Shown here in pieces: positions 1-9,857 of a stretch of DNA of 64,000 nt. Source of the DNA: Pseudomonas sp. MM223 (lineage in GTDB: Bacteria > Pseudomonadota > Gammaproteobacteria > Pseudomonadales > Pseudomonadaceae); the NCBI GenBank assembly GCA_947090765.1, contig OX352322.1, positions 62,001-126,000 of the forward strand, in the 5' to 3' direction. The translations under genes were made by a program, and so were the position numbers. The notes beneath the pieces are model-generated. The model saw nothing but the letters and a program-made list of their open reading frames with translations, searched no databases and was not told the origin of the DNA. The first letter of the stretch is position 1; each line of letters starts with the position of its first letter.

Positions 1-332
1 AGCTTGGGGCCGCTCTGGTCGATTTCGGCCAGCTCCACGCCGCACTTCTTGGCGAAGCCCAGGGCAGCCTGGGTCGGCTCGCCGTCTTTGAAAGCCGCCT
101 GCAGGGGTGGGCCGTCGATATTGATGCTGCGGTCAGGCTGCTGCACGTCCAGCTGGCGGATCAGTACGGCCAGGCGGCGCGGCGCGGCGTACACCTGCTT
201 GCCGGTGTAGTTCAGGCCGGCGGCCTGCAGGCCTTTCTCGATACCGGCCAGGAAGGCGTCGCCGAGGGTGGCCAGGGCTTTGGGTGGCAGCTCTTCGGTG
301 CCCAGTTCTACCAGGAAATCTTGAGCACTCAT
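1..332 (-). CDS. glyS: Glycine--tRNA ligase beta subunit (N-terminal part, cut by window edge)
   Basis: N-terminal 110 residues of the beta subunit of tetrameric (alpha2beta2) bacterial glycyl-tRNA synthetase, a cytoplasmic enzyme charging tRNA-Gly. The start is typical of the family ([20 protein letters not shown]), followed by the conserved APRRLAVLI segment near residue 50. Its ATG at 332 overlaps the glyQ stop (ATGA), so the two subunits are translationally coupled in one operon. The rest of the gene lies to the left of the window. Identification is certain; nothing can be said about the C-terminal anticodon-binding region. Confidence 0.95.
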   Translation of the reverse strand, partial: MSAQDFLVELGTEELPPKALATLGDAFLAGIEKGLQAAGLNYTGKQVYAAPRRLAVLIRQLDVQQPDRSINIDGPPLQAAFKDGEPTQAALGFAKKCGVELAEIDQSGPK

Positions 333-1285
333 TGTGCAGCCTCCAGCTTAGCCAACACTTCGTCACGCAATTCAGGGGTGGCCATCGGGAAGCCCAGGCG
401 TGCGCGGGCTTGCAGATAGCTTTGCGCCACGTCCCGGGCCAGGGTACGTACACGCAGGATGTAACGCTGGCGCTCGGTTACCGAGATGGCGCGGCGGGCG
501 TCCAGCAGGTTGAAGGTGTGCGAGGCCTTCAGGACCATTTCGTAGGTCGGCAACGGCAGATCCAGCTTGATCAGGCGGTTGGCTTCGCTTTCGTAGAAGT
601 CGAACAGTTCGAACAGCTTGTCGACGTTGGCGTGTTCGAAGTTGTAGGTCGACTGCTCCACCTCGTTCTGGTGGAACACGTCGCCGTAGGTGACTTTGCC
701 GAACGGGCCATCGGCCCACACCAGGTCGTACACCGAATCGACGCCCTGGATGTACATGGCCAGGCGCTCCAGGCCGTAGGTGATTTCACCGGTGACCGGG
801 TAGCACTCGATACCGCCTACCTGCTGGAAGTAGGTGAACTGGGTGACTTCCATGCCGTTGAGCCAGATTTCCCAGCCCAGACCCCAGGCGCCGAGGGTCG
901 GCGATTCCCAGTTGTCTTCGACGAAACGGATGTCGTGCACCAGCGGGTCCAGGCCGATGGCTTTCAGCGAGCCGAGGTACAGCTCCTGGAAGTTGGCCGG
1001 GTTTGGCTTGAGCACTACCTGGAACTGGTAGTAGTGCTGCAGGCGGTTTGGGTTTTCGCCATACCGCCCGTCGGCAGGGCGACGGCTAGGCTGCACGTAG
1101 GCGGCGTTCCAGGTCTCTGGGCCGACGGCGCGCAGGAACGTGGCGGTATGGAAAGTGCCGGCGCCTACTTCCATATCGTAGGGCTGAAGCACCACACAAC
1201 CTTGAGCTGCCCAGTAGTTCTGCAGGGCGAGGATCAGGTCTTGGAAGGTACGCACGGCTGGCGTAGGCTGGCTCACGAAATTCAC
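329..1285 (-). CDS. glyQ: Glycine--tRNA ligase alpha subunit
   Basis: Catalytic alpha subunit of glycyl-tRNA synthetase, 318 residues, the usual family length. It carries the characteristic N-terminal segment ([17 protein letters not shown]) and the class II core ([19 protein letters not shown] near residue 85, [20 protein letters not shown] near 135). It forms an operon with glyS through a 4-nt ATGA overlap and is divergent from tag, with a 74-bp gap that must hold both promoters. Long antisense reading frames across it are shadows. Confidence 0.97.
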   Translation of the reverse strand: MNFVSQPTPAVRTFQDLILALQNYWAAQGCVVLQPYDMEVGAGTFHTATFLRAVGPETWNAAYVQPSRRPADGRYGENPNRLQHYYQFQVVLKPNPANFQELYLGSLKAIGLDPLVHDIRFVEDNWESPTLGAWGLGWEIWLNGMEVTQFTYFQQVGGIECYPVTGEITYGLERLAMYIQGVDSVYDLVWADGPFGKVTYGDVFHQNEVEQSTYNFEHANVDKLFELFDFYESEANRLIKLDLPLPTYEMVLKASHTFNLLDARRAISVTERQRYILRVRTLARDVAQSYLQARARLGFPMATPELRDEVLAKLEAAQ

Positions 1286-1359
1286 CTGTATCTGGGGATG
1301 CGGATGTAAAGAGCGGGAGTATAACCTGATTCGCCTCGCCCTCTACTCATTGGAGCCTT

Positions 1360-1911
1360 ATGCCACGCTGCTTTTGGTGTACCGACGATCCGTTGTACCA
1401 GGCCTACCACGACCAGGAATGGGGAACGCCACAGCGTGACCCGGCGTTGCTCTTCGAGATGCTTTTGCTCGAAGGGTTCCAGGCCGGGCTTTCGTGGATA
1501 ACCGTTTTGCGCAAACGCGAGCGTTATCGCGAGGTGATGTATGGCTTCGACCCGGTGAAACTGGCGGCCATGGGCGACGAACGCATCGAAGAATTGATGC
1601 AGGACGCCGGCATCATCCGCAACCGCCTCAAGCTCAAGGCCGCCCGGCGCAACGCCCAGGCCTGGCTGGCTGTGGATAACCCGGCCGAATGGTTGTGGTC
1701 GTTCGTCGGCGGTGTGCCGAAGATCAACCATTTCGCAGGCCGCAGCGACGTGCCGGCAGTTACCGATGAAGCCAAGGCCATGAGCAAGGCCCTGCAGAAA
1801 GCCGGCTTCACCTTTGTTGGCCCGACCATCTGCTACGCCTTCATGCAGGCCACCGGCATGGTCATGGACCACACCACCGATTGCGATCGCTACGCCGCCT
1901 TGTTGCGCTGA
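1360..1911 (+). CDS. tag: DNA-3-methyladenine glycosylase I
   Basis: Base-excision repair glycosylase that removes 3-methyladenine from alkylated DNA. The protein is 183 residues, full length for the TAG family (HhH superfamily). The expected structural-zinc ligands are all present: Cys4 and His17 at the N-terminus (MPRCFWC...YHDQEWG) and His171 and Cys175 at the C-terminus (DHTTDCDRY). The start at 1360 puts Cys4 in the family position. It is divergent from glyQ and tandem with lpxL, 41 bp downstream. Confidence 0.95.
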   Translation: MPRCFWCTDDPLYQAYHDQEWGTPQRDPALLFEMLLLEGFQAGLSWITVLRKRERYREVMYGFDPVKLAAMGDERIEELMQDAGIIRNRLKLKAARRNAQAWLAVDNPAEWLWSFVGGVPKINHFAGRSDVPAVTDEAKAMSKALQKAGFTFVGPTICYAFMQATGMVMDHTTDCDRYAALLR

Positions 1912-1952
1912 GGGGTTACAATGCGTGCCTTGCTGAAATAAGGAATTCGCCT

Positions 1953-2840
1953 GTGGAAAAGTTCAAGGGCGCCCTGATGGTCGGGGTGCTGCGCCTGTTT
2001 GCCAAGCTGCCCTGGGGCGCTGTACAGCGCGTTGGCGCGGGTATTGGCTGGCTGATGTGGAAAGTCCCCAACAGTTCGCGCAACGTGGTGCGGATCAACC
2101 TGGCCAAGTGTTTCCCCGAGATGGACCCGGTTGCCCGTGAGCAGCTGGTTGGCCAGGCGCTGCGGGATATCGGCAAATCCTTTGTCGAAAGTGCCTGTGC
2201 CTGGATCTGGCCGCCGCAGCGTTCGCTGGAGCTGGTCAAGGAAGTGCACGGCCTGGAAGTGCTGGAGCAGGCCCTGGCCTCGGGCAAGGGCGTGGTGGGT
2301 ATTACCAGCCACCTGGGCAACTGGGAAGTGCTGAACCACTTCTACTGTAACCAGTGCAAACCAATCATCTTCTACCGCCCGCCAAAGCTGAAGGCGGTGG
2401 ATGACCTGCTGCGTGAGCAGCGCGTGCAGATGGGCAACCGCGTGGCGCCTTCGACCAAGGAAGGCATCCTCAGCGTCATCAAGGAAGTGCGCCGCGGTGG
2501 CCAGGTGGGCATCCCCGCCGACCCGGAGCCGGCAGAATCGGCAGGCGTGTTCGTGCCGTTTCTGGGTACCCAGGCGCTGACCAGCAAGTTCGTGCCGAAC
2601 ATGCTGGCCGGTGGCAAGGCGGTAGGGGTGTTCCTGCATGCCCTGCGGCTGCCGGATGGTTCGGGCTTTCGGGTGATTCTGGAAGCAGCGCCGGAAGCGA
2701 TGTACAGCACCGATGTGACCGAGTCGGCGGCGGCCATGAGCAAGGTGGTCGAGCGCTATGTGCGCGAATACCCGAGCCAGTACATGTGGAGCATGAAGCG
2801 CTTCAAGAAGCGTCCGGCGGGCGAGCCGCGCTGGTACTAA
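1953..2840 (+). CDS. lpxL: Lipid A biosynthesis lauroyl acyltransferase (LpxL/HtrB family)
   Basis: Inner-membrane late acyltransferase of lipid A synthesis, 295 residues, LpxL/LpxM/HtrB family. The catalytic HX4E motif is visible as HLGNWE (His120, Glu125), with a hydrophobic N-terminal segment (GVLRLFAKLPWGAVQ). I chose the GTG at 1953 because AAGGAA lies just upstream; an in-frame ATG at 1881 would overlap tag and add residues unlike the family. Whether it transfers a primary or secondary lauroyl chain cannot be told from sequence. It ends at a convergent junction with a REP pair. Confidence 0.88.
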   Translation: MEKFKGALMVGVLRLFAKLPWGAVQRVGAGIGWLMWKVPNSSRNVVRINLAKCFPEMDPVAREQLVGQALRDIGKSFVESACAWIWPPQRSLELVKEVHGLEVLEQALASGKGVVGITSHLGNWEVLNHFYCNQCKPIIFYRPPKLKAVDDLLREQRVQMGNRVAPSTKEGILSVIKEVRRGGQVGIPADPEPAESAGVFVPFLGTQALTSKFVPNMLAGGKAVGVFLHALRLPDGSGFRVILEAAPEAMYSTDVTESAAAMSKVVERYVREYPSQYMWSMKRFKKRPAGEPRWY

Positions 2841-2846
2841 GATCTT

Positions 2847-2950
2847 GGGGGCGCTTTGCGCCCCTTTCGCGGCACAAGGCCGCTCCTACAACAGACCGCG
2901 ATCCTTTGTAGGAGCGGCCTTGTGCCGCGAAAGGGCTGCAAAGCAGCCCC
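2847..2950. repeat. REP inverted pair, class TGTAGGAGCGG (lpxL / TPR gene junction)
   Basis: Two inverted copies of the common REP of this window. The left copy runs 2847-2890 and the right copy 2907-2950, each with the core GGCCTTGTGCCGCGAAAGG and an outer GC hairpin (GGGGCGC-TTT-GCGCCCC on the left). It sits between convergent genes and could act as a two-way terminator, which is inference. Confidence 0.9.
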
Positions 2951-2958
2951 CGGCAATC

Positions 2959-3267
2959 TCAGACTTTGTTGAGTTTTTTCAGGAACACAGTCATTTCTTT
3001 CTCGGCCTGCTTGTCCCCATGGGCCTGCGCCGCCACGATCCCGTCCTCCCAGGCCTTGCGCGCTGCCGCCAGGTCACCCTGCAACTGATACGCCTTGCCC
3101 AGCAGCTTCCACGCTGCGGAGTATTTCGGGTCCTGCTCAATACAGCGCGCCAGGTGCACCGCCGCTTCAGCGCCGTTGCCTTCGTCCAGCCAGGCCTTGC
3201 CCAGGCCAAACCTCAGCAGTGGGTTATCCACACCCTTGGCCAGCATCTTTTCCAGCGACTCGCGCAT
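2959..3267 (-). CDS. Small TPR-repeat protein
   Basis: A 102-residue helical protein with about two tetratricopeptide repeats: NPLLRFGLGKAWLDEGNGAEA near residue 15 and YSAAWKLLGKAYQLQGDLAAA near residue 49, the latter close to the TPR consensus. There is no signal peptide or membrane segment, so it is probably cytoplasmic and acts through protein-protein contacts; partner unknown. It lies just upstream of nothing on its own strand except trkA, which starts well to the right, and only 11 bp separates its start from the trkA stop, so it is likely the last gene of the trkA transcript. Confidence 0.8.
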   Translation of the reverse strand: MRESLEKMLAKGVDNPLLRFGLGKAWLDEGNGAEAAVHLARCIEQDPKYSAAWKLLGKAYQLQGDLAAARKAWEDGIVAAQAHGDKQAEKEMTVFLKKLNKV

Positions 3268-3278
3268 GCCCTCTTCTC

Positions 3279-4652
3279 CTAGAAGAAACTCAAGCCGACG
3301 TGGAACAGCTTCTCCACATCGCGAATATGCTTTTTATCCACAACGAACAGGATCACATGGTCCCCCGATTCGATCATGGTGTCGTCGTGGGCAATCATCA
3401 CTTCTTCGTCGCGGATGATCGCGCCAATGGTGGTGCCCGGTGGCAGGGCGATGTCTTCGATGGCCTTGCCAACCACCTTGCTCGACTTCGAATCCCCGTG
3501 CGCCACGGCCTCGATCGCCTCGGCCGCGCCGCGGCGCAGTGAGTGCACGCTGACGATGTCGCCCCGGCGCACGTGCGCCAGCAAGGTGCCGATGGTGGCC
3601 AGCTGCGGGCTGATGGCGATGTCGATATCACCGCCCTGTACCAGGTCGACATAAGCCGGGTTGTTGATGATGGTCATCACCTTGCCCGCGCCCAGGCGCT
3701 TGGCCAGCAGCGACGACATGATGTTGGCTTCGTCGTCGTTGGTGAGGGCCAGGAAAATATCGGCATCGGCGATGTTCTCTTCGAGCATCAGGTCCTTGTC
3801 CGAGGCACTGCCCTGGAGCACCACAGTGCTTTCCAGGGTATCGGACAGGTGCCGGCAGCGGGCCGGGTTCATCTCGATGATTTTCACCTGGTAGCGGCTC
3901 TCGATGGCTTCAGCCAGGCGCTCGCCGATCTGCCCACCGCCGGCGATGACGATGCGCTTGTTGGTTTCGTCGATGCGGCGCAGTTCGCCCATCACGGCAC
4001 GAATGTCCTTCTTGGCGGCGATGAAGAACACTTCGTCGTCAGCCTCGATCACCGTGTCGCCACGTGGGGTGATCGGCCGATCGCGGCGGAAGATGGCCGC
4101 CACGCGGGTATCGACGTTGGGCATGTGCGCACGGATCTGGCGCAGCTGCTGGCCGACCAGTGGGCCGCCGTAGTAAGCCTTCACCGCTACCAGCTGGGCC
4201 TTGCCTTCGGCGAAGTCGATCACCTGCAGCGAGCCTGGGTGTTCGATCAGGCGCTTGATGTAGTTGGTGACCACCTGCTCGGGGCTGATCAGTACGTCGA
4301 CCGGGATATGGTCGTTGTCGAACAGTTCCTCGCGGGTCAGGTAGGACGATTCGCGCACCCGGGCGATCTTGGTCGGGGTGTGGAACAGCGAATAGGCCAC
4401 CTGGCAGGCGACCATGTTGGTTTCGTCGCTGTTGGTCACTGCCACCAGCATGTCGGCGTCGTCGGCACCGGCCTGGCGCAGCACCGTCGGCAGCGAGCCG
4501 CGGCCTTGCACGGTACGGATGTCCAGGCGGTCACCGAGGTCGCGCAAGCGCTCGCCATCGGTGTCCACCACGGTGATGTCGTTGGCTTCGCTGGCCAGGT
4601 GCTCTGCCAGCGTACCGCCTACCTGCCCTGCACCGAGGATGATGATTTTCAT
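3279..4652 (-). CDS. trkA: Trk system potassium transport regulatory subunit TrkA
   Basis: Peripheral cytoplasmic NAD-binding subunit that gates the Trk potassium channel (TrkH/TrkG). At 457 residues it has the family's doubled RCK plan: a first Rossmann domain at the N-terminus ([13 protein letters not shown]), a TrkA_C domain ([23 protein letters not shown] region), a second Rossmann domain near residue 235 ([15 protein letters not shown]) and a second TrkA_C at the end. It starts 23 bp after rsmB on the same strand and belongs to the rsmB-fmt cluster, an arrangement also found in enterobacteria. The membrane subunit is not in this window. Confidence 0.96.
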   Translation of the reverse strand: MKIIILGAGQVGGTLAEHLASEANDITVVDTDGERLRDLGDRLDIRTVQGRGSLPTVLRQAGADDADMLVAVTNSDETNMVACQVAYSLFHTPTKIARVRESSYLTREELFDNDHIPVDVLISPEQVVTNYIKRLIEHPGSLQVIDFAEGKAQLVAVKAYYGGPLVGQQLRQIRAHMPNVDTRVAAIFRRDRPITPRGDTVIEADDEVFFIAAKKDIRAVMGELRRIDETNKRIVIAGGGQIGERLAEAIESRYQVKIIEMNPARCRHLSDTLESTVVLQGSASDKDLMLEENIADADIFLALTNDDEANIMSSLLAKRLGAGKVMTIINNPAYVDLVQGGDIDIAISPQLATIGTLLAHVRRGDIVSVHSLRRGAAEAIEAVAHGDSKSSKVVGKAIEDIALPPGTTIGAIIRDEEVMIAHDDTMIESGDHVILFVVDKKHIRDVEKLFHVGLSFF

Positions 4653-4675
4653 CCGCTACTCCCTACCCTTTGTGC

Positions 4676-5986
4676 TTATCCGCGTGAGGCGGCGATCTTG
4701 ATCAGCTTGGCATAGTAGAAGCCGTCGTGGCCGCCTTCCTGGGCCAGCAACTGGCGGCCGTGGGGCTGGCGCAGGCCGGCCTCGGTGGCTAGGTCCAGCT
4801 CACGGGCGCCCGGGGTGCGGGCGAGGAAGGCGCCGATCACTTCGGTGTTCTCGGTCGGCAGGCTGGAGCAGGTGGCGTACAGCAGCATGCCGCCAACTTC
4901 CAGGGTTGGCCACAGGGCGTCGAGCAGCTCGCCTTGCAGTGTTGCCAGGGCCGGGATGTCGTCGGCCTGGCGGGTCAGCTTGATGTCCGGGTGGCGGCGG
5001 ATCACGCCGGTGGCCGAACACGGCGCGTCGAGCAGGATGCGCTGGAACGGCTTGCCGTCCCACCAGCTGGCGGTGTCGCGGGCATCGCAGGCGATCAGCT
5101 CGGCGTCGAGCTTGAGGCGGTCGAGGTTTTCGCGCACGCGGGTCAGGCGCTTGGCTTCGAGGTCGATGGCCACCATCTGCGCCAGGCCGGCTTCGGCCTC
5201 CAGCAAGTGGCAGGTCTTGCCACCCGGGGCGCAACAGGCGTCCAGCACGCGCTGGCCGGGGGCCAGTTCGAGCAGGTCGGCGGACAGCTGCGCGGCTTCG
5301 TCCTGTACGCTTACCCAGCCTTCGGCAAAGCCTGGCAAGCCGCGCACGTCGCAGGCTTCGGCCAGCACGATGCCGTCACGGCTGTACTGGCAGGCGCTGG
5401 CGCCAATGCCGGCTTCGGCCAGCAGTGCCAGGTAGGCATCGCGGCTGTGGTGACGGCGGTTGACCCGCAGAATCATCGGCGGGTGGGCGTTGTTGGCGGC
5501 GCAGATGGCTTCCCACTGCTCCGGCCAGAAGGCTTTCAGCGCCTTTTGCAGCCAGCGCGGGTGGGCGGTGCGTACCACCGGGTCGCGCTCCATACCGGTG
5601 AGCAGGTCCTCGCCTTCGCGCTGGGCGCGGCGCAGCACGGCATTGAGCAGGCCCTTGGCCCATGGCTTCTTCAGCTTGTCGGCACAGCCCACGGTTTCGC
5701 CAATGGCGGCGTGGGCTGGAATGCGGGTGTAGAACAGCTGGTACAGGCCGACCAGCAGCAACGCCTGCACATCGGCGTCGGCGGCCTTGAACGGCTTCTG
5801 CAGCAGTTGCGCAGCCAGCAGGTCGAGGCGCGGCTGCCAGCGTGCGGTACCGAACGCCAGGTCCTGAGTCAGGCCACGGTCGCGTTCATCGACCTTGTCC
5901 AGCTGGGCCGGAAGCGAGCTGTTCAGCGAGGCCTTGCCACTGAGTACAGCGGCAAGGGCACGGGCGGCGGCGAGACGTGGGTTCAT
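4676..5986 (-). CDS. rsmB: 16S rRNA (cytosine(967)-C5)-methyltransferase
   Basis: RsmB (Sun/Fmu) methylates C967 of 16S rRNA using S-adenosylmethionine. The 436 residues contain a NusB-like RNA-binding N-terminal domain (about 1-135) and a Rossmann methyltransferase domain with the SAM motif [10 protein letters not shown] near residue 250 and the two catalytic cysteine motifs, DAPCSATG and YATCSSLP. The start codon at 5986 overlaps the fmt stop by 4 nt, so translation is coupled. Identification is secure. Confidence 0.96.
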   Translation of the reverse strand: MNPRLAAARALAAVLSGKASLNSSLPAQLDKVDERDRGLTQDLAFGTARWQPRLDLLAAQLLQKPFKAADADVQALLLVGLYQLFYTRIPAHAAIGETVGCADKLKKPWAKGLLNAVLRRAQREGEDLLTGMERDPVVRTAHPRWLQKALKAFWPEQWEAICAANNAHPPMILRVNRRHHSRDAYLALLAEAGIGASACQYSRDGIVLAEACDVRGLPGFAEGWVSVQDEAAQLSADLLELAPGQRVLDACCAPGGKTCHLLEAEAGLAQMVAIDLEAKRLTRVRENLDRLKLDAELIACDARDTASWWDGKPFQRILLDAPCSATGVIRRHPDIKLTRQADDIPALATLQGELLDALWPTLEVGGMLLYATCSSLPTENTEVIGAFLARTPGARELDLATEAGLRQPHGRQLLAQEGGHDGFYYAKLIKIAASRG

Positions 5987-6915
5987 TGGCCCAGCACCTT
6001 GCCAGCGGCGAACTTCTCGCGGCGGCTGTTGAACAGGTCGCTGAAGTTCAGCGCCTTGCCGCCAGGCAATTGCAGGCGGGTCAGGCTCAATGCCTGGTCA
6101 CCGCACGCAACGACGAGGCCGTCCTTGCTGGCGGAAAGGATTTCGCCTGGGGCGCCCTTGCCTGTGGACAAGTTGGCGGCCAGCACCTTCACGCTTTCGC
6201 CATCGAGGGTACTGTGGCACACCGGCCACGGGTTGAAGGCGCGGATCAGGCGCTCCAACTCAACGGCCGGGCGGCTCCAGTCGATGCGCGCTTCGTCCTT
6301 GTTCAGCTTGTGTGCGTAAGTAGCCAGGGCATCGTCCTGCACTTCACCTTGCAGCGAACCGTCGGCCAGGCCGGCGATGGCTTGCACTACGGCGGGCGGG
6401 CCCATCTCGGCCAAGCGGTCGTGCAGGCTGCCACCGGTGTCGTCGGCGCTGATCGGGGTGACCACCTTGAGCAGCATCGGGCCGGTGTCCAGGCCAGCTT
6501 CCATGCGCATCACGGTCACGCCGCTCTCGGCGTCGCCGGCTTCCACGGCGCGCTGGATCGGCGCCGCACCACGCCAGCGTGGCAACAGGGAGGCGTGGCT
6601 GTTGATGCAGCCCAGGCGCGGGATATCCAACACCACCTGCGGCAGGATCAGGCCGTAGGCGACCACCACCATCAGGTCTGGTTTCAGCGCGGCCAGTTCG
6701 GCCTGGGCATCGGCGTTGCGCAGGGTCTGCGGCTGGAACACCGGGATGTCATGGGCCACGGCCAGTGCCTTGACCGCACTTGGCATCAGCTTCTGGCCAC
6801 GGCCGGCCGGGCGGTCGGGCTGGGTGTAGACGGCCACGATCTCGTAGGGGCTGTCGAGCAGGGCCTTGAGGTGTTCGGCGGCAAACTCTGGAGTGCCTGC
6901 AAAGACGATGCGCAT
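5983..6915 (-). CDS. fmt: Methionyl-tRNA formyltransferase
   Basis: Formylates initiator Met-tRNA with 10-formyltetrahydrofolate. At 310 residues it is full length: an N-terminal formyl-transferase domain ([20 protein letters not shown]) with the catalytic block [17 protein letters not shown] near residue 105 and the [17 protein letters not shown] segment, then an OB-like C-terminal tRNA-binding domain. It overlaps rsmB by 4 nt. It lies 60 bp downstream of def, the deformylase that reverses its action, with a terminator-like hairpin between them. Confidence 0.97.
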   Translation of the reverse strand: MRIVFAGTPEFAAEHLKALLDSPYEIVAVYTQPDRPAGRGQKLMPSAVKALAVAHDIPVFQPQTLRNADAQAELAALKPDLMVVVAYGLILPQVVLDIPRLGCINSHASLLPRWRGAAPIQRAVEAGDAESGVTVMRMEAGLDTGPMLLKVVTPISADDTGGSLHDRLAEMGPPAVVQAIAGLADGSLQGEVQDDALATYAHKLNKDEARIDWSRPAVELERLIRAFNPWPVCHSTLDGESVKVLAANLSTGKGAPGEILSASKDGLVVACGDQALSLTRLQLPGGKALNFSDLFNSRREKFAAGKVLGQ

Positions 6916-6929
6916 GGAGTTCTCGCTTC

Positions 6930-6961
6930 AAAATAGAAAAAGGCTTGCCGGAGCAAGCCTT
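6930..6961 (-). terminator. Intrinsic terminator-like hairpin between def and fmt
   Basis: On the minus strand a perfect 9-bp stem (AAGGCTTGC / GCAAGCCTT, loop TCCG) is followed directly by a T-rich run (TTTTTCTATTTT). It lies after the def stop and before the fmt start, so it should terminate or attenuate read-through from def into fmt. Confidence 0.75.
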
Positions 6962-6975
6962 CTGGAAGGTAGGGA

Positions 6976-7482
6976 TCAGGCTTGCTGGCGGTGCTGCTTT
7001 TCCAGCTTCTTCTTGATCCGGTCGCGCTTGAGTTGCGACAGGTAGTCAACGAACAGCTTGCCGTTGAGGTGATCGAATTCGTGCTGCACGCACACCGCCA
7101 ACAGGCCTTCGCATTCCAGCTCGAACGGCTTGCCGTCGCGGTCCTGGGCCTTGACCCGCACACGCAGCGGGCGGTCGACGTTCTCGTAGAAGCCGGGCAC
7201 CGACAGGCAACCTTCCTGGTACTGGCCCATGTCGTGGGTGAGTTCTTCGACCGTGGGGTTGATGAAGACGCGCGGCTCGCTGCGGTCTTCGCTGAGGTCC
7301 ATGACCACGACCTGCAGGTGCACGTTGACCTGGGTGGCGGCCAGGCCGATACCAGGGGCTTCGTACATGGTTTCAAACATGTCGTCGATCAGCTGACGCA
7401 GGGCGTCGTCGAACTCCGTCACCGGTTTGGCGATAGTGCGCAGGCGCGGGTCCGGGAATTCGAGAATGTTCAAGATGGCCAT
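6976..7482 (-). CDS. def: Peptide deformylase
   Basis: Metal-dependent hydrolase that removes the N-formyl group from nascent proteins. It is 168 residues with all three family motifs: GIGLAATQ near residue 44, EGCLS near 90 (cysteine metal ligand) and HEFDH near 133 (the two histidine ligands and catalytic glutamate). It is divergent from dprA. It is followed on its own strand by a terminator-like hairpin and then fmt. Confidence 0.97.
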   Translation of the reverse strand: MAILNILEFPDPRLRTIAKPVTEFDDALRQLIDDMFETMYEAPGIGLAATQVNVHLQVVVMDLSEDRSEPRVFINPTVEELTHDMGQYQEGCLSVPGFYENVDRPLRVRVKAQDRDGKPFELECEGLLAVCVQHEFDHLNGKLFVDYLSQLKRDRIKKKLEKQHRQQA

Positions 7483-7688
7483 AAGGTCAGGCAGTCACTG
7501 TGCGTTCGGTTGAAAACTGAGCACACATAATAAAGGGAAACGGGCATTTCGGCACCTGGCAAGCTCGTCTAGGGTGTCTATGGGCTTGATAGCCCCCAGT
7601 CAATGGACAGCTTTTCAAAGTGTTACTCACAGAGTTATCCACAGGTTGTGCCACGTAAATGGCCCTGTTTCGATCAAGGATGATCCCC

Positions 7689-8813
7689 ATGCCCCGTTAC
7701 CATTCGTCGCTATGCCCACCTGCCGAACTGGAGGCTCGATTACGTCTACATCGCCTGCCCGAGACGGGACTGCGACGTTTTCGCACCTTGCTCGATGCCT
7801 TCGGCAGTGCCTCTTCTGCGCTGAGTGCCCCAGGTTCGGCCTGGCGAGCGCTGGGCATCCCCCAAGCCACCATCGATGCCCGGCGCAGTGCCGAGGTACG
7901 TGATGGCGCACTGGCCGCAATGGCCTGGCTAGAGCGTCCCGGCCAGCATTTGCTGATGTGGGACGACCCTGGCTACCCTGCCTTGCTGGCAGAAACCGAC
8001 GATGCCCCACCGCTGCTTTTCGTTGCGGGTGAACCGGCCTTGCTCGACCGCCCTCAGCTGGCCATTGTGGGCAGCAGGCGTGCCACACCCCCGGCGCTCG
8101 ACACTGCCCGGGCATTTTCCCGCTACCTTGCGCAAGCCGGTTTCACCATTACCAGCGGGCTGGCGGTGGGGGTCGACGGTGCCGCTCATCGGGCCGCGTT
8201 GCAGGCCGGTGGGTGCACGATTGCCGTGCTCGGTACGGGGCTGCAAAAACTTTATCCACAGCGCCATCATGAGCTTGCGCAGGCGATGATCGATAACGGC
8301 AGTGCGCTGGTTTCCGAGTATCCGCTGGATGCCGGGCCATTGCCCGGCAACTTCCCACGGCGTAATCGCATCATCAGCGGCTTGTCGCTGGGGGTGTTGG
8401 TGGTCGAGGCCAGCCTGGCAAGTGGCTCGCTCATCACGGCGCGCCTGGCGGCTGAGCAAGGCCGCGAGGTGTATGCCATACCGGGCTCCATTCATCACCC
8501 GGGGGCCAAAGGCTGCCACCAGCTGATCCGCGATGGGGCGCTGCTGGTGGAAAGTGTGGAGCAGATCCTGGAAAGCCTGAAGGGGTGGCAGAACCTGCCG
8601 CCTGCAGTTGTGGACAGGTTCGACCACCCCCTGCTTGCCCTGCTGCATGCATCGCCGCAAACCAGCGAGAGCCTGGCGCACTGCAGCGAGCTGCCGCTGG
8701 CCGACGTATTGGCGCAGTTGACCGAGCTGGGCTGGAAGGCCGGGTCAGCAATGAAGCCGGGCGTTGGTTTGCCCGCGCGGGCTAAGTACACTGCTCACAT
8801 GCAAGGTATATAG
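7689..8813 (+). CDS. dprA: DNA processing protein DprA (Smf)
   Basis: Loads RecA on incoming single-stranded DNA in natural transformation; widely kept in non-competent species. The 374 residues include the Rossmann-like DNA-binding domain: [16 protein letters not shown] near residue 120, [12 protein letters not shown], and the signature [17 protein letters not shown], with a C-terminal winged-helix-like region. I chose the ATG at 7689 with AAGGA 8 nt upstream; an in-frame ATG at 7659 is possible. A perfect DnaA box (7635-7643) lies just upstream and another (8252) lies within the gene. It is followed after 14 bp by tsaC, probably co-transcribed. Confidence 0.94.
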   Translation: MPRYHSSLCPPAELEARLRLHRLPETGLRRFRTLLDAFGSASSALSAPGSAWRALGIPQATIDARRSAEVRDGALAAMAWLERPGQHLLMWDDPGYPALLAETDDAPPLLFVAGEPALLDRPQLAIVGSRRATPPALDTARAFSRYLAQAGFTITSGLAVGVDGAAHRAALQAGGCTIAVLGTGLQKLYPQRHHELAQAMIDNGSALVSEYPLDAGPLPGNFPRRNRIISGLSLGVLVVEASLASGSLITARLAAEQGREVYAIPGSIHHPGAKGCHQLIRDGALLVESVEQILESLKGWQNLPPAVVDRFDHPLLALLHASPQTSESLAHCSELPLADVLAQLTELGWKAGSAMKPGVGLPARAKYTAHMQGI

Positions 8814-8827
8814 GCGGAGAAACAGCA

Positions 8828-9385
8828 ATGGTGAGCAGTTTTCGTGTGCAACAAGCCGCACGTGAGATCCGGGCGGGCGCAGTCATCGCCTACCCGACGG
8901 AAGCGGTCTGGGGCCTTGGCTGCGACCCATGGAACGAGGACGCGGTGTATCGCCTGCTGGCGCTGAAGTCGCGGCCTGTGGATAAAGGGCTGATCCTGAT
9001 TGCCGACAACATCCGCCAGTTCGACTTCCTGTTCGAGGACTTCCCCGAAGACTGGATCGACCGCATGGGCAGCACCTGGCCGGGGCCCAATACCTGGTTG
9101 GTGCCGCACCAGGACCTGTTGCCCGATTGGGTGACCGGGCAGCATGACACCGTGGCGCTGCGGGTCAGTGACCACCCGGTAGTGCGTGAGCTGTGCGCGT
9201 TGGTGGGGCCGCTGATTTCCACCTCGTGCAACCCCGGCGGTCGCCCGGCGGCGAAGACCCGGTTGCGGGTGGAGCAGTACTTCCATGGCCAACTGGACCT
9301 GGTATTGGGCGGGGCGCTGGGTGGGCGGAAGAACCCGAGTGTGATTCGTAACCTGGCAACCGGCGAAGTCGTTCGCCCGGGTTGA
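8828..9385 (+). CDS. tsaC: Threonylcarbamoyl-AMP synthase (TsaC/YrdC/RimN)
   Basis: Makes L-threonylcarbamoyl-adenylate from threonine, bicarbonate and ATP for the t6A37 modification of tRNAs reading ANN codons. It is 185 residues, the short single-domain form. The YrdC fold motifs are visible: [14 protein letters not shown] near residue 21, [13 protein letters not shown] near 48 and [12 protein letters not shown] near 135. The start has GGCGGAG a few bases upstream. It lies directly behind dprA, as in many gamma-proteobacteria. Confidence 0.95.
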   Translation: MVSSFRVQQAAREIRAGAVIAYPTEAVWGLGCDPWNEDAVYRLLALKSRPVDKGLILIADNIRQFDFLFEDFPEDWIDRMGSTWPGPNTWLVPHQDLLPDWVTGQHDTVALRVSDHPVVRELCALVGPLISTSCNPGGRPAAKTRLRVEQYFHGQLDLVLGGALGGRKNPSVIRNLATGEVVRPG

Positions 9386-9389
9386 TAGC

Positions 9390-9508
9390 GCAGGCGAGGG
9401 CTTCGCCCTCGATCGCAGGCAAGCCAGCTCCCACAGGTACTGCACATGGCTTGAAACCGGCGCGGTCGGTGTGGGAGCTGGCTTGCCGGCGATTGGGCCG
9501 CAAAGCGG
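9390..9508. repeat. REP inverted pair, class GTGGGAGCTGGCTTGCC
   Basis: Inverted copies of a second REP class, GCAAGCCAGCTCCCACA at about 9418-9435 and GTGTGGGAGCTGGCTTGCC at 9469-9487, the right copy continuing into a GGGCCGCAAAGCGG tail. It lies after tsaC in a tandem rather than convergent setting. Confidence 0.85.
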
Positions 9509-9608
9509 TCCCAGAAACCCGCAGATTTTTCTGTTTGTCTCGAATGGCTGGCGCGCGATCGTGTGAGGGCTGATAGGTGCTCGCCTTGATGCTTTCTTCG
9601 CCTGTGAG

Positions 9609-9857
9609 ATCGAGCGCCGCCCGCGCGGCGCATCGCCGGCAAGCCAGCTCCCACATTTGTTTCGGGCCAGTTACTCCTGCACCTTTGGCGCGCGCACCCT
9701 TGGCGCATGTCTTGAGATGAAAGTAGTAGCGGCAGCGATACCTTCGATATCGAAGGGTACAAACAAGGCGGGCAGCGATGACAGCACAGGAGTGATTGGC
9801 CCGAAACAAATGTGGGAGCTGGCTTGCCGGCGATGCGCCGCGCGGGCGGCGCTCGAT
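9609..9857. repeat. 249-bp palindromic element with 61-bp perfect inverted arms
   Basis: The segment 9609-9669 is the exact reverse complement of 9797-9857 (61 of 61 positions), and complementarity continues imperfectly about 10 bp further inwards. The arms contain a REP core (GCCGGCAAGCCAGCTCCCAC) but extend well past it on both sides. The 127-bp interior has no convincing gene. It contains a perfect 16-bp palindrome (CCTTCGATATCGAAGG, 9742-9757). This is far longer and more exact than the other REP pairs here, so it looks recently formed or mobilised. Confidence 0.9.

Noticed and set aside
284..1309. Long open frame antisense to glyQ
   Set aside because: It is the mirror of a strongly conserved gene in GC-rich DNA and has no family features or ribosome site. 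Similar long antisense frames over trkA, trpB, prlC, coxA and others were left out for the same reason.
1881..1952. Upstream start for the acyltransferase overlapping tag
   Set aside because: The extra residues are unlike the family, and the GTG at 1953 has a good ribosome site.
9390..9508. CRISPR-like repetition of REP sequence
   Set aside because: The repeats are inverted pairs dispersed between genes, not direct repeats with regular spacers; no cas genes are present.
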